The notes: a model not told the origin generated them from the letters alone. A DNA stretch of 64,000 nt from an uncultured Bacteroides sp. (GCA_944322345.1 CALUOO010000001.1:310001-374000), one strand, 5' to 3'. Counted from the stretch's first letter, positions 17,667-27,452 are shown. A program made the numbers and translations.

Positions 17667-19358
17667 CTATTGATTTTTAATTTGTTCATAAATATCTTTC
17701 ACAGAATTCAGATTTCCTCTCTGTGCTTCTTCAAAAACAGGAGACATACAGCCTTCAAAATAAAGGAATTGCAGTTCATAAGCCTCTACATCTAACTGAA
17801 TTTTCACTTTGTTGTACTTTTGTTGAAACGGAATGCCCTCCCGATATTTCTTTTCTTTTTCAGACATAATGAATTGATAATAAAAATCGAACATTTGTTG
17901 CTGCGTTTCTGTTCTTTGTCCTTCATCAAATGGGACATCCATCGTATCCATCATTTTCCAAAACTCTTCCATTTCTTTCTCCCACATCGCATCTGTATAA
18001 CGAATTTCATAAGATTCTTCAATAGGTTCCCCCTCTTCATTTCTTTCAATCACAATCTTATCTACAAAATCCTGTTTGACATGTACACACTCATGAAAAA
18101 CGACAGCCAATATATCATCCGAAGTATATCCCTTATCCCGCATTCTTTCCCAAAAAATCCTCAACTCCTTTGTCAGACTATTGTATTGGGCATTAGGGCG
18201 TGAGTCTAAAAAATCAATTACTATTTTTATCTTACTCAGCCATTTTTCTGGACGTAGGCCAGCCAAATCCAGCATACTCACAAAAGCATCATCAAATATA
18301 CTCGCAACAATAGAATCTTCACGCTGTGTCTCCGAGTTAGGCTGTTGTTCCTCGCCATCTCCTGTATTCTCGGTTCCGGTTCCACCTCCACCCCCTCCCG
18401 GTACTTGTGGATCATCTTTTCCGTCATCTATCCACAATTCGGGAACAGGGAAATTTCTAAAATAGGTATTATATTTGTATGTATATAAAAATTTCGCCAA
18501 ACCTGCGTCAACATAGCGAGATGCCAATCCTGCAACAAAGTTCGGGACTAAAGAAAGTAGAACCGTATTTGTAAAATATCCGTTCTTTTCTACCCAAATA
18601 GTCATTTGACTACCAAAATAGATATCGGTAAAAGCAGTCGCATCCAAAAAAGTACTTCCTTGAAAAAACTGAGTCAGAAATTCATCGGCTATCCTTTGCA
18701 CAGTTTCACGAGATAAAGTTTGAACTCCATAGCCATATGGGGCACAAACCATCTCATAATCAATATCAATCACCAAAAAATCGCCAGCACAGTCGAGCGC
18801 ATCCGGATTAATCACCATTGCACGAGTTGAAGCACTTTTTTGTTTCAACATTTCTCTTTCCTTTACATCCATTGAATCAGCACAGGCTGTTAGTGAAGCT
18901 AAAACGTCCAAGCCTGCATTTCTCCACTGTTTGAATATTGCTGCATAATGATAGCACTGCGATTGAGGTATTTCTTCTAACATTTCTACAGTAAAATTTA
19001 TCGGTTGCAACAATTGCTTCGGCAATTGAGTATCAATAAACGGAAATTCTTCCTCTACCTGAAAAATAAGACATCCGTCAACCAAATTGGTTGCTTCATC
19101 CTTATAAGGCAATTTATAATGCGTCCCAAAAGAAGCATTATGCGATAATGTAACGTATTCGAATAACAACTTTTTGCCCTCACTTTGTTGCAAAGCAACA
19201 CTTCTGAGTTGTGGAGACTGATGTAGCAACCTCTGCAAATGTTGTCCCATATTGAACTCTTGTTCACTTTTAGAAGAAAGTAGCGTGACATCCTCCGGCA
19301 TACACCCGGCTAAAAAGGCTAAGAGCCCCCAAAAACAAAAAGAATAAAAGGCTTTCAT
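17667..19358 (-). CDS. lipoprotein with HExxH zinc-protease motif
   Basis: 563 residues. Lipoprotein signal (lipobox FLAGC, Cys 19), N-terminal domain to about residue 305, then a low-complexity linker of six glycines and acidic/polar residues (about 312-347), then a C-terminal domain. The latter has HECVH at 422-426 preceded by ILAVVF, the helix setting of a zincin active site, and a Glu-containing helix about 100 residues later (DVEAYELQF, E525/E528) that could give the third ligand. Inference: a surface or periplasmic metallopeptidase. I do not recognise the family. It is the first gene of the operon carrying five secreted paralogs. Confidence 0.7.
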   Translation of the reverse strand: MKAFYSFCFWGLLAFLAGCMPEDVTLLSSKSEQEFNMGQHLQRLLHQSPQLRSVALQQSEGKKLLFEYVTLSHNASFGTHYKLPYKDEATNLVDGCLIFQVEEEFPFIDTQLPKQLLQPINFTVEMLEEIPQSQCYHYAAIFKQWRNAGLDVLASLTACADSMDVKEREMLKQKSASTRAMVINPDALDCAGDFLVIDIDYEMVCAPYGYGVQTLSRETVQRIADEFLTQFFQGSTFLDATAFTDIYFGSQMTIWVEKNGYFTNTVLLSLVPNFVAGLASRYVDAGLAKFLYTYKYNTYFRNFPVPELWIDDGKDDPQVPGGGGGGTGTENTGDGEEQQPNSETQREDSIVASIFDDAFVSMLDLAGLRPEKWLSKIKIVIDFLDSRPNAQYNSLTKELRIFWERMRDKGYTSDDILAVVFHECVHVKQDFVDKIVIERNEEGEPIEESYEIRYTDAMWEKEMEEFWKMMDTMDVPFDEGQRTETQQQMFDFYYQFIMSEKEKKYREGIPFQQKYNKVKIQLDVEAYELQFLYFEGCMSPVFEEAQRGNLNSVKDIYEQIKNQ

Positions 19359-19411
19359 GACGCTGATACGAATTTATGTTAACAAAGAAACTTTTAAGAA
19401 AGAACAACAAA

Positions 19412-19453
19412 CTCTAATAAAAAGTTCTTGAAAACAAGTCTTTTTTATTAGAG
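19412..19453 (-). terminator. terminator after beta-lactamase gene
   Basis: CTCTAATAAAAA at 19412-19423 pairs with TTTTTTATTAGAG at 19441-19453 around a 17-base loop, 20 bases downstream of the beta-lactamase stop. Confidence 0.6.
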
Positions 19454-19472
19454 ATTATCAAAATAATGTAAA

Positions 19473-20384
19473 TTAATCTACTTTTCTATTATACATCGTA
19501 CAATGGTATACAATCTCCGATATTCGTGCTATGATACCTGCTGTATCCTCTGCACTCTCGGCTGAATCTTTCACAAAAACAGCAATCGTATATTCCGTTC
19601 CGTCTGGCAGACGTACAAATCCTACGTCGTTAATGCCAATCAGTTCTCCCTGTTCGTTGCGGTCGCCTGTCCCTGTCTTGTGACCGACCACAGCACCAGT
19701 CGCCTGCAAAGGAGCCACAAGCCGATCCTTCCCCGTCTGACAGGAAATCATAGTTTGAAGAAGAAAATCCTGATACTTGTTCTCGAAAAGATGGCCATTT
19801 AGCAGCAGTTCTATCAGCCGGGCAGTCTCCAAAGGGGTAGACCAGTTACGGTAGCAAAGGCTCAAGTCTTTGTGCATTTCATCCTCAGTAGCCTCGATAG
19901 AAAAATGATGCAATCCCAAACTACGTATATACCCGTCCGTAGCCTTTGTTCCCCCGAACTGACCAAACAGAATGTCACAAGCGTTGTTGTCACTTAAATG
20001 CAAAGTGTATTCAAGCAACCGACGGACGGATAATGAAACATTCCCTTCCGGATAGCGGTCACGCAACGGACTGTAAGTATCGGGCTTCAAATCCTCTTTA
20101 CGAACAAGGACTGGTGTATCCAGCGACAAACCGTTACGCTGACAATGGTCTGCCACCGCCAATGCCTGATGCAGCTTGAATACACTCATCATCGGATAGC
20201 GGTGACCGTTGTTCACCGTTACCGTATCTTTGTGGTTGATAACTACGGCGATGCCGACCTGTGCCTTCTTTCCGGCAATCACTTCCTGCAACTGTGCCTT
20301 CAACTCTTTTTTCTGTCCGAAACAGACGAATGGCAAACAGAGTAATAAGCCTGTTATATATCTATACACACATAGCACTTCCAT
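19473..20384 (-). CDS. bla: class A beta-lactamase, CepA-like
   Basis: 303 residues from the ATG at 20384 (preceded by GGAAAGGA); the upstream extension starts at a GTG and is less likely. Signal peptide ends about residue 23. All class A elements are visible: active-site S67-VF-K70 (PMMSVFK), SDN at 131-133 (LSDNNACD), the omega-loop Glu region (EATEDEMHKDL, YRNWSTP) and KTG at 236-238 (GHKTGTGDRN). The wording closely follows the Bacteroides CepA/CblA subgroup, which hydrolyses cephalosporins in the periplasm. No mobile element flanks it, so it looks like a resident chromosomal gene. Confidence 0.93.
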   Translation of the reverse strand: MEVLCVYRYITGLLLCLPFVCFGQKKELKAQLQEVIAGKKAQVGIAVVINHKDTVTVNNGHRYPMMSVFKLHQALAVADHCQRNGLSLDTPVLVRKEDLKPDTYSPLRDRYPEGNVSLSVRRLLEYTLHLSDNNACDILFGQFGGTKATDGYIRSLGLHHFSIEATEDEMHKDLSLCYRNWSTPLETARLIELLLNGHLFENKYQDFLLQTMISCQTGKDRLVAPLQATGAVVGHKTGTGDRNEQGELIGINDVGFVRLPDGTEYTIAVFVKDSAESAEDTAGIIARISEIVYHCTMYNRKVD

Positions 20385-20544
20385 ACTTTTTCCTTTCCAA
20401 CTTTTATTTATATCAATGTAAAAATACACGAACTACGACATACAAAACAAAACTAAAAGACTGTTTTTCTAGAAACCATTGATTTCCCAACTTTTTTCTT
20501 CCGGTTGAACAACAGAAAAATACGTATATTACCATTATTTTTTG

Positions 20545-20552
20545 TATTTTTG
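20545..20552 (+). promoter_or_regulatory. -7 box for parC
   Basis: TATTTTTG matches TAnnTTTG, 40 bases before the chosen ATG. A -33 element is not clear. Confidence 0.45.
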
Positions 20553-20591
20553 CTGCGAGTGGCATATCACCATAGTTATATAGCGGAATTT

Positions 20592-23237
20592 ATGAGCGAC
20601 GAAATTAACGAGATAACCGAAGAGCATTCTGATTATAAGCCGGCAGACGGTCGGGACGAAAACGTGAAACATCAACTGACAGGTATGTACCAGAACTGGT
20701 TTCTGGACTATGCCTCTTACGTTATTCTAGAGCGGGCAGTCCCTCACCTCAACGACGGATTGAAACCCGTTCAGCGACGTATCCTACACACGATGAGACG
20801 TATGGAGGACGGGCGTTACAACAAAGTGGCCAACATTGTGGGTGAGGCTATGAAATTCCACCCGCATGGAGATGCCTCCATCAAGGACGCACTGGTGCAA
20901 CTGGGACAGAAAGACCTGCTGATAGACTGTCAGGGAAACTGGGGTAACATTCTGACGGGAGATGATGCTGCCGCGGCACGATACATTGAAGCAAGGCTGA
21001 CAAAGTTTGCCCTCGACGTCGTATTCAATCCCAAAACAACGGAATGGAAACTCTCGTACGACGGACGCAACAGAGAACCTATAACCTTGCCTGTCAAATT
21101 TCCGCTATTGTTGGCACAAGGTGTTGAGGGTATTGCTGTGGGACTTTCGTCGAAAATCCTGCCACACAACTTCAACGAGCTTTGTGATGCCGCCATCAGC
21201 TATCTGCACAACGAGCCTTTCCAACTCTATCCCGACTTCCAGACAGGAGGATCTATCGATGTAGCCAAATACAACGACGGTGAGCGAGGAGGGACAGTAC
21301 GCGTGCGTTCGAGAATCGAAAAGATAGACAACAAGACACTGGCTATCCGGGAAATTCCTTATGGGAAAACGGTTGCAAATGTTTGCGACTCAATTGTAAA
21401 AGCCAGTGAAAAAGGAAAAATCAAAATACGTAAGGTGGAAGACCTGACTTCGGGAAACGTAGAAATATTGGTACACTTGGCCCCAGGTACTTCTTCGGAC
21501 AAGACAATCGATGCACTTTACGCCTTTACCGATTGCGAAGTGAGCATCTCACCCAACTGCTGTGTGATAGATGACCAGAAGCCACACTTCCTCACAGTAA
21601 GCAAGGTATTGAAGAAATCGGCCGACAATACATTGCAACTTCTGAAACAGGAACTGGAAATCCGGAAAAGTGAGATACTGGAATCGCTCCACTTTGCCTC
21701 ACTTGAAAAGATATTCATCGAAGAACGCATCTATAAGGACAAAGAGTTTGAGCAGGCCAAGGACATGGATGCAGCCTGCGAGCATATCGACGAGCGTCTG
21801 ACTCCCTACTATCCGTCGTTCATACGCGAAGTGACCAAAGATGACATTCTGAAACTGATGGAGATCAAGATGGGACGCATCCTGAAGTTTAACTCCGACA
21901 AGGCAGACGAACTGATAGCCCGAATGAAAGAGGATATTGCCACCATAGACAACCATCTGGCAAATATCGTAGAATACACGGTAGACTGGTACAGAATGCT
22001 GAAAGAGAAGTACGGTAAAAATTTCCCGCGGCGTACCGAACTGCGCAACTTCGATACCATTGAGGCAACCAAAGTGGCAGAAGCCAACGAGAAACTCTAC
22101 ATCAACCGTGAAGAAGGCTTCATCGGCACTTCTTTGAAAAAGGATGAATTTGTAGCCAACTGTTCGGACATTGACGATGTGATAATCTTCTTCCGCGACG
22201 GGAAATATATTGTCACTCCTGTAGCCGACAAAAAATTTATCGGCAAGAATGTGCTCTACATCAATATTTTCAAGAAAAACGATAAACGGACTATCTATAA
22301 TGTGGCCTATCGCGACGGCAAGGAAGGGACAACCTTCATCAAACGATTTGCCGTAACGTCGGTAGTACGCGACCGCGAATACGATGTGACACTGGGAACT
22401 CCCGATTCGCGCATCACTTACTTCAGTGCCAATCCGAATGGAGAAGCAGAAGTGATCAAAGTGACCTTGAAACCCAACCCGCGCGTACGGCGAATTATCT
22501 TCGAACGCGATTTCAGCGAGGTATCCATCAAAGGACGTCAGGCACGTGGAGTGATTCTCACCCGCCTACCGGTACATAAAATCGCTCTGAAACAACGTGG
22601 AGGGTCTACACTGGGAGGACGTAAAGTATGGTTCGACCGGGATATTCTGCGCCTCAACTATGACGGTAGAGGCGAATATTTAGGAGAATTCCAGAGCGAT
22701 GACTCTATCCTGATAGTACTGAACAACGGCGATTTCTATACCAGCAACTTCGATCTGAACAATCATTACGAAGACAATATCAGTATCATTGAGAAGTTCG
22801 ATCCCAACAAAGTCTGGACTGCGGCTCTCTATGATGCCGACCAGCAGAATTATCCATACTTGAAACGTTTCTGTTTCGAAGGTACCAACCGCAAACAGAA
22901 CTATTTGGGCGACAACAAGAACAACCGCCTTATACTACTGACAGACGAATACTATGCACGATTGGAAGTTGTATTCGGAGGTCACGACAATTTCCGTGAC
23001 CCGATGATTATTGATGCCGAAGAATTCATTGCAGTCAAAGGATTCAAAGCCAAAGGCAAGCGTCTGACCACTTACACGGTAGACACAATCAACGAACTGG
23101 AGCCAACCCGTTTTCCTGAACCTGCAGACGAGATGTCAGAAGAACAGGAGGAGGAACCGGAAAACTTAGATCCGGACAATGGCAAAAGCGAGGGAGATAT
23201 CATTGACGAGATGACCGGGCAAATGAAACTGTTTTAA
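20592..23237 (+). CDS. parC: DNA topoisomerase IV subunit A
   Basis: 881 residues from the ATG at 20592; the frame is open to a TTG at 20505, but the extension crosses the -7 box. ParC is the DNA-cutting subunit that decatenates daughter chromosomes together with ParE. Visible are the winged-helix region (HLNDGLKPVQRRI), the quinolone-determining loop HPHGDASIKDA, the catalytic Tyr131 in AAAARYIEARL and a C-terminal beta-pinwheel part. An acidic tail (EEQEEEPENLDPD) precedes the stop. The position equivalent to E. coli ParC Ser80 is Ala95 here, not Ser. The DUF3316 gene follows after 22 bases. Confidence 0.93.
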   Translation: MSDEINEITEEHSDYKPADGRDENVKHQLTGMYQNWFLDYASYVILERAVPHLNDGLKPVQRRILHTMRRMEDGRYNKVANIVGEAMKFHPHGDASIKDALVQLGQKDLLIDCQGNWGNILTGDDAAAARYIEARLTKFALDVVFNPKTTEWKLSYDGRNREPITLPVKFPLLLAQGVEGIAVGLSSKILPHNFNELCDAAISYLHNEPFQLYPDFQTGGSIDVAKYNDGERGGTVRVRSRIEKIDNKTLAIREIPYGKTVANVCDSIVKASEKGKIKIRKVEDLTSGNVEILVHLAPGTSSDKTIDALYAFTDCEVSISPNCCVIDDQKPHFLTVSKVLKKSADNTLQLLKQELEIRKSEILESLHFASLEKIFIEERIYKDKEFEQAKDMDAACEHIDERLTPYYPSFIREVTKDDILKLMEIKMGRILKFNSDKADELIARMKEDIATIDNHLANIVEYTVDWYRMLKEKYGKNFPRRTELRNFDTIEATKVAEANEKLYINREEGFIGTSLKKDEFVANCSDIDDVIIFFRDGKYIVTPVADKKFIGKNVLYINIFKKNDKRTIYNVAYRDGKEGTTFIKRFAVTSVVRDREYDVTLGTPDSRITYFSANPNGEAEVIKVTLKPNPRVRRIIFERDFSEVSIKGRQARGVILTRLPVHKIALKQRGGSTLGGRKVWFDRDILRLNYDGRGEYLGEFQSDDSILIVLNNGDFYTSNFDLNNHYEDNISIIEKFDPNKVWTAALYDADQQNYPYLKRFCFEGTNRKQNYLGDNKNNRLILLTDEYYARLEVVFGGHDNFRDPMIIDAEEFIAVKGFKAKGKRLTTYTVDTINELEPTRFPEPADEMSEEQEEEPENLDPDNGKSEGDIIDEMTGQMKLF

Positions 23238-23259
23238 GGCGTTTACAAACCTACTAAAC

Positions 23260-24138
23260 ATGATAAGGCTTAGAAAAAAGAATATCCTGCTATTCATAGC
23301 ATTTATCATCTGTACTCTTCCATCGGTAGGAAAAGACAGAAACGACAGTATAGCAGTCTTTCAGGATCCTACACGTTATGTAATCCGTACCACCATGTAC
23401 GGTGTTGGCTTTACAAACGTTTTCGACACCTACCTCTCTCCACAGGAATACAAGGGAATCGACTTCCGTGTTTCCCGTGAAATGATGCGTATGACAAACC
23501 TGTTCGACGGAAATGTTTCTTTGCAAAACTTTCTGCAAGCAGATCTCGGTTATACTCACAATCGGGTTGACAATAACAACACATTCTCGGGACTGGTCAA
23601 TTGGAACTACGGACTCCACTATCAGTTCTGTGTAACCGATAATCTCAAGCTACTGGCAGGAGGATTAATCGACCTCAACGGGGGATTTGTTTACAATCTG
23701 CGCAACGGAAACAATCCGGCATCAGCACGTGCCTACATCAATCTCGACGCTTCGGGAATGGCAATCTGGCATGCACGCATAAAAAACTATCCGATTACAT
23801 TGCGATACCAGCTCAATCTTCCTGTGATGGGAATAATGTTTTCACCACACTACGGACAGTCTTATTATGAGATATTTTCTTTAGGTAATTCTAGTGGTGT
23901 TGTACAATTCACCTCTGTACACAACCAGCCTTCTCTCCGACAGATGCTTTCGGCAGACCTGCCTATACGCAATGCAAAAATGCGCATCAGCTATCTGGCA
24001 GACTTGCAACAGTCCCGTGTCAATGGTATCAAGACACATACCTACTCGCATGTATTTATGATAGGATTTGTAAGAAATCTGTTTAGGGTGTCAGGAAAAC
24101 ATTCACAGTCGTTACCACCTTCGCTCAGAGTATACTAG
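23260..24138 (+). CDS. DUF3316-like secreted/outer-membrane protein
   Basis: 292 residues. Signal peptide at 1-24, then a beta-rich chain with alternating hydrophobic residues (YVIRTTMYGVGFTNVFDTYLSP, split by turns) and a final aromatic-rich strand set, like a small outer-membrane barrel. The sequence matches my memory of DUF3316 proteins that follow parC in Bacteroides. Function unknown. Its stop directly abuts the next ATG (TAGATG). Confidence 0.65.
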   Translation: MIRLRKKNILLFIAFIICTLPSVGKDRNDSIAVFQDPTRYVIRTTMYGVGFTNVFDTYLSPQEYKGIDFRVSREMMRMTNLFDGNVSLQNFLQADLGYTHNRVDNNNTFSGLVNWNYGLHYQFCVTDNLKLLAGGLIDLNGGFVYNLRNGNNPASARAYINLDASGMAIWHARIKNYPITLRYQLNLPVMGIMFSPHYGQSYYEIFSLGNSSGVVQFTSVHNQPSLRQMLSADLPIRNAKMRISYLADLQQSRVNGIKTHTYSHVFMIGFVRNLFRVSGKHSQSLPPSLRVY

Positions 24139-25194
24139 ATGAAAAGGAATTTAAATAGCCTCCAAATGATGAAAATAAGATATATAAATAACCTGTTTTT
24201 TTTGCTTTCTCTTCTGGTTCTGCTAGCAGGATGTATCAGAGAAGACGAGTACGACAACGATCCTGTGGGTAACTTTGAACAACTATGGAAGATTATTGAC
24301 GAAAGATATTGCTTTCTGGATGAGAAAGGTATTGATTGGAATGCCGTACACGATGAATATCGGCAGTACATTTTACCCGGCATGACCGACGAAGACCTGT
24401 TTGACAAACTAAGCGAAATGCTGTTTATACTGAAAGATGGGCATGTCAATCTCTCATCTGCCAGCCGAACATCCTATTACGACGCATGGTATGAAGGATA
24501 TCCATGGAACTACCGTGAAGACATCTTATATCAATATTATTTAGGAAGTGCCAGTAGCGGTTACCGGACATCAGCCGGATTAAAATATAAAATATTCGAC
24601 AACAACATCGGTTACATCCGCTACGAAAGTTTCAACGATGGAGTTGGCGACGGCAATCTGGACGAAGTACTGGTATACTTATCCACTTGCAACGGACTGA
24701 TTATTGACGTACGCGACAATGGCGGAGGCAGTCTGACATATTCCGAACGCATTGCAGCCCGTTTTACCAACAAGCGGGTACTGACAGGATATATCCGGCA
24801 TAAAACAGGAACAGGTCATTCCGATTTTTCCGATCCCGAGCCTATTTATTTGGAACCTTCCAACAGCATCCGATGGCAAAAGCCGGTGGTGGTTCTCACC
24901 AACCGACGCTGTTATAGCGCTACCAACGACTTTGTAAATGCCATGCGCAGCATTGAAAGCGGGAACATTATCCAAATAGGCGATCAGACAGGTGGTGGCT
25001 CAGGACTGCCATTCAGTTCTGAACTGCCCAACGGATGGGGTATACGCTTCTCTGCTAGCCCTCATTATGACAAGGAGATGAACTCTCTGGAAAACGGTAT
25101 TCTGCCGGACATCGCAATAGACATGAGCGAAGAAGATCTGCTGAAAGGAAAAGATACACTGATAGAAAAAGCATTTGAAGTACTGAACAACTGA
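24139..25194 (+). CDS. S41 family (C-terminal processing) peptidase, lipoprotein
   Basis: 351 residues; an internal ATG at 24166 is an equally good start and places the signal peptide closer to the N-terminus. Lipobox LLAGC. An N-terminal helical domain (FEQLWKIIDERYCFLDEKGIDW) is typical of S41 TSP-like proteins, followed by the protease core: GLIIDVRDNGGGS, VVLTNRRCYSATNDFVNAM with the likely nucleophile Ser in CYSAT, and GDQTGGGSG. No clear PDZ domain is seen. It probably degrades or trims proteins in the envelope. Last gene of the parC run. Confidence 0.85.
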   Translation: MKRNLNSLQMMKIRYINNLFFLLSLLVLLAGCIREDEYDNDPVGNFEQLWKIIDERYCFLDEKGIDWNAVHDEYRQYILPGMTDEDLFDKLSEMLFILKDGHVNLSSASRTSYYDAWYEGYPWNYREDILYQYYLGSASSGYRTSAGLKYKIFDNNIGYIRYESFNDGVGDGNLDEVLVYLSTCNGLIIDVRDNGGGSLTYSERIAARFTNKRVLTGYIRHKTGTGHSDFSDPEPIYLEPSNSIRWQKPVVVLTNRRCYSATNDFVNAMRSIESGNIIQIGDQTGGGSGLPFSSELPNGWGIRFSASPHYDKEMNSLENGILPDIAIDMSEEDLLKGKDTLIEKAFEVLNN

Positions 25195-25247
25195 TTTGCC
25201 TGCTAATTTATAAGAGCAAAAAGAGCTTTGCAAATAAACCAACCTAC

Positions 25248-26210
25248 TTAAAGCACTTTTAAACTTATATTCCTGATGCTAACAGCTGCATCGAACGTAC
25301 CGGGTATCTCCCAACCAAAATTCATGCCCGTAATCTCCAAGTCCTCCCAATCTGTATCTTTAAAGTAGCCTTTACCTTTCATTTTCTGTACAGCTTCCTT
25401 TATCAAAGGCAACAAGTCTGCCTGAGCTCGATGCCACTGCTTGTCATGAAACGTTATGTCTCCCCATATCATAAGTTGTGGCAAATTATAAATATAGGTA
25501 GAAGTCCCGGCATCCCACGACACTAGTTCCTTATCCATCATCCGTTCGTAACGATAATCATAAGACGGAATACCAATCCAAATAAAAGAATTAAAATCTG
25601 CAGACTGCTCATCTACATTCCGTAGAATAAAATAGAAAGGAGACTGCGCTGTATGAATTTCCGGATTATAATCAGCGTCAGACATCCTCCGCTCGCATTT
25701 CTCCAACTTGATTTCCATGCTGAAATCCAGCTGTTTCACCTTACCGATATTTGGGCAACGGGAAAACGACTGTTCTATCAGCAGATGAGGCCACATGTCC
25801 TCCTGCTTTCTTGGACAGTCATATTCTTTGCCAGCATTCAGTTCGAGCCATAGACGACCTTCCGGATACCAGATAACCTTTTTACTTTGATTGCCATACA
25901 TGATAGCTCCATCTTCTTTCTCAACAGGAACAGCATTCCTGAAGTCATACTTATTATGCCATTGCACCAGCCTCCATACTGGCAATACATTCTTTTGTCT
26001 GAAAAAGAACGTATCTACACAATTCTTTTCAATTCCGCCATTAGCCTGAACTACAACCGGATCGAGCGGAGTTAATGCCAATCCTCTCTTAAAAGATATA
26101 TCTCCTATCACCTCCCAACCTTTACCGGAAGTTGCATAACAAGCACAGGAAATCACACTCAGCAGCAGAGCTTTGCAGATTTTTCGTATAGCAGTTCTAT
26201 GAATTTGCAT
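25248..26210 (-). CDS. exported protein of unknown function
   Basis: About 320 residues from the ATG at 26210; the longer frame starts at a TTG. The signal peptide runs to about residue 27 (LLLSVISCACYA). The body is rich in Trp and Tyr (EGRLWLELNAGKEYDCP, FNSFIWIGIPSYDYRYERM, GMNFGWEIPG), reminiscent of a concanavalin-like carbohydrate-binding or lyase fold, but I do not recognise a family. It stands alone between the S41 peptidase and the aldolase, with its own promoter. Confidence 0.6.
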   Translation of the reverse strand: MQIHRTAIRKICKALLLSVISCACYATSGKGWEVIGDISFKRGLALTPLDPVVVQANGGIEKNCVDTFFFRQKNVLPVWRLVQWHNKYDFRNAVPVEKEDGAIMYGNQSKKVIWYPEGRLWLELNAGKEYDCPRKQEDMWPHLLIEQSFSRCPNIGKVKQLDFSMEIKLEKCERRMSDADYNPEIHTAQSPFYFILRNVDEQSADFNSFIWIGIPSYDYRYERMMDKELVSWDAGTSTYIYNLPQLMIWGDITFHDKQWHRAQADLLPLIKEAVQKMKGKGYFKDTDWEDLEITGMNFGWEIPGTFDAAVSIRNISLKVL

Positions 26211-26244
26211 ACCTATTAATATTATGTATCCAAACAAGTCAGGA

Positions 26245-26274
26245 CAAATATAGCAAAGATTTATTCTGCAACAA
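26245..26274 (-). promoter_or_regulatory. promoter of the exported-protein gene
   Basis: Minus-strand TATATTTG (26252-26245) fits TAnnTTTG, with a TTG 19 bases upstream (26274-26272). Confidence 0.5.
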
Positions 26275-26347
26275 CATACATAAAGATCAGAATGCCCAAA
26301 TCAAAAAAGATTTAGTTAATTCCGTAAGACCTCATTGATAAGAGAAC

Positions 26348-26355
26348 TATATTTG
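26348..26355 (+). promoter_or_regulatory. -7 box of threonine aldolase gene
   Basis: TATATTTG, 36 bases before the ATG, matches TAnnTTTG. No clear -33 element. Confidence 0.5.
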
Positions 26356-26390
26356 CAACAGAATACAATAACATAAAAGACAATTTAATC

Positions 26391-27416
26391 ATGATACATT
26401 TTGACACGGACTATATGGAAGGCGCGCACCCTGAAATAATGCGTCGTTTGGTTGAAACAAATCTGGACCAAACTACAGGTTATGGCACCGACCCTTACAC
26501 GGCAAAAGCCAAAGAACTGATAAGAAAAGCATGCGGAAAGCCAGATGCTGCAGTATACTTTCTTGTAGGAGGGACACAAACAAATGCTACGGTAATAGAT
26601 GCATTGCTCGACAAATTCGAAGGTGTTCTTGCTGCAGAGACAGCTCATATCAATGTGCATGAAGCAGGGGCAATAGAAGCATCAGGACATAAGGTATTGA
26701 CCTTGCCACAACATGATGGGAAGGTGAACAAAGATGATGTAGAGAAATACATCACCGATTTTTACCGTGACGATACTTATGAACATATGGTGGCTCCCGG
26801 AATGCTTTATATATCACATCCTACAGAATTCGGTACGCTATATACCCTAGAAGAATTAAAGGGACTGAAAGCTGTTTGCCAAAAAGCCGGTATACCTCTC
26901 TACATGGATGGAGCTCGTCTCGGATACGGACTTGCAACAGACAGCACCAATGTCACACTGAAAGATATCGCGGAAATATGTGATGTATTCTATATAGGTG
27001 GCACCAAAGTAGGAGCCCTATTTGGCGAAGCTGTCGTAGCAGCCGATCCCAATACACTTCCCCACTTTTTCCCAATCGTAAAACAACATGGTGCTCTTTT
27101 GGCAAAAGGCCGTTTGCTGGGAGTGCAGTTTGAAGCATTGTTCACCAATAATATGTATTTGGAAATAGGAAGACATGCAGTGCGCCTTGCGATGAAACTA
27201 AAAAAAACATTTCTTGAAAAAGGATATAAGATTCACATAGATTCACCCACAAACCAGCAGTTTGTATGCATGCCCAATACCGTCATAGACAGATTGTCAA
27301 AATACGCAAGTTTTGAATTATGGGGTCCTAGAGGAGAGACTGAAACTGTTGTAAGATTTGTAACCGATTGGGCGACAAGTGAAAAAGACGTTGATAAACT
27401 TATCGGACTTTTATAA
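26391..27416 (+). CDS. ltaE: low-specificity L-threonine aldolase
   Basis: 341 residues, the usual length. This PLP enzyme cleaves L-threonine or allo-threonine to glycine and acetaldehyde in the cytoplasm. Visible are the start FDTDYMEGAHPEI, the PLP-stacking region (HINVHEAGAI), the D173-G-A-R176 motif (YMDGARLGYG) and the PLP-binding Lys206 in GGTKVGALFG. It has its own promoter and is monocistronic, with the tRNA-Leu gene 95 bases downstream under a separate promoter. Confidence 0.92.
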   Translation: MIHFDTDYMEGAHPEIMRRLVETNLDQTTGYGTDPYTAKAKELIRKACGKPDAAVYFLVGGTQTNATVIDALLDKFEGVLAAETAHINVHEAGAIEASGHKVLTLPQHDGKVNKDDVEKYITDFYRDDTYEHMVAPGMLYISHPTEFGTLYTLEELKGLKAVCQKAGIPLYMDGARLGYGLATDSTNVTLKDIAEICDVFYIGGTKVGALFGEAVVAADPNTLPHFFPIVKQHGALLAKGRLLGVQFEALFTNNMYLEIGRHAVRLAMKLKKTFLEKGYKIHIDSPTNQQFVCMPNTVIDRLSKYASFELWGPRGETETVVRFVTDWATSEKDVDKLIGLL

Positions 27417-27452
27417 GGGAGTAAAATAAAAGTAAAGTTTATAAAAGAAATA

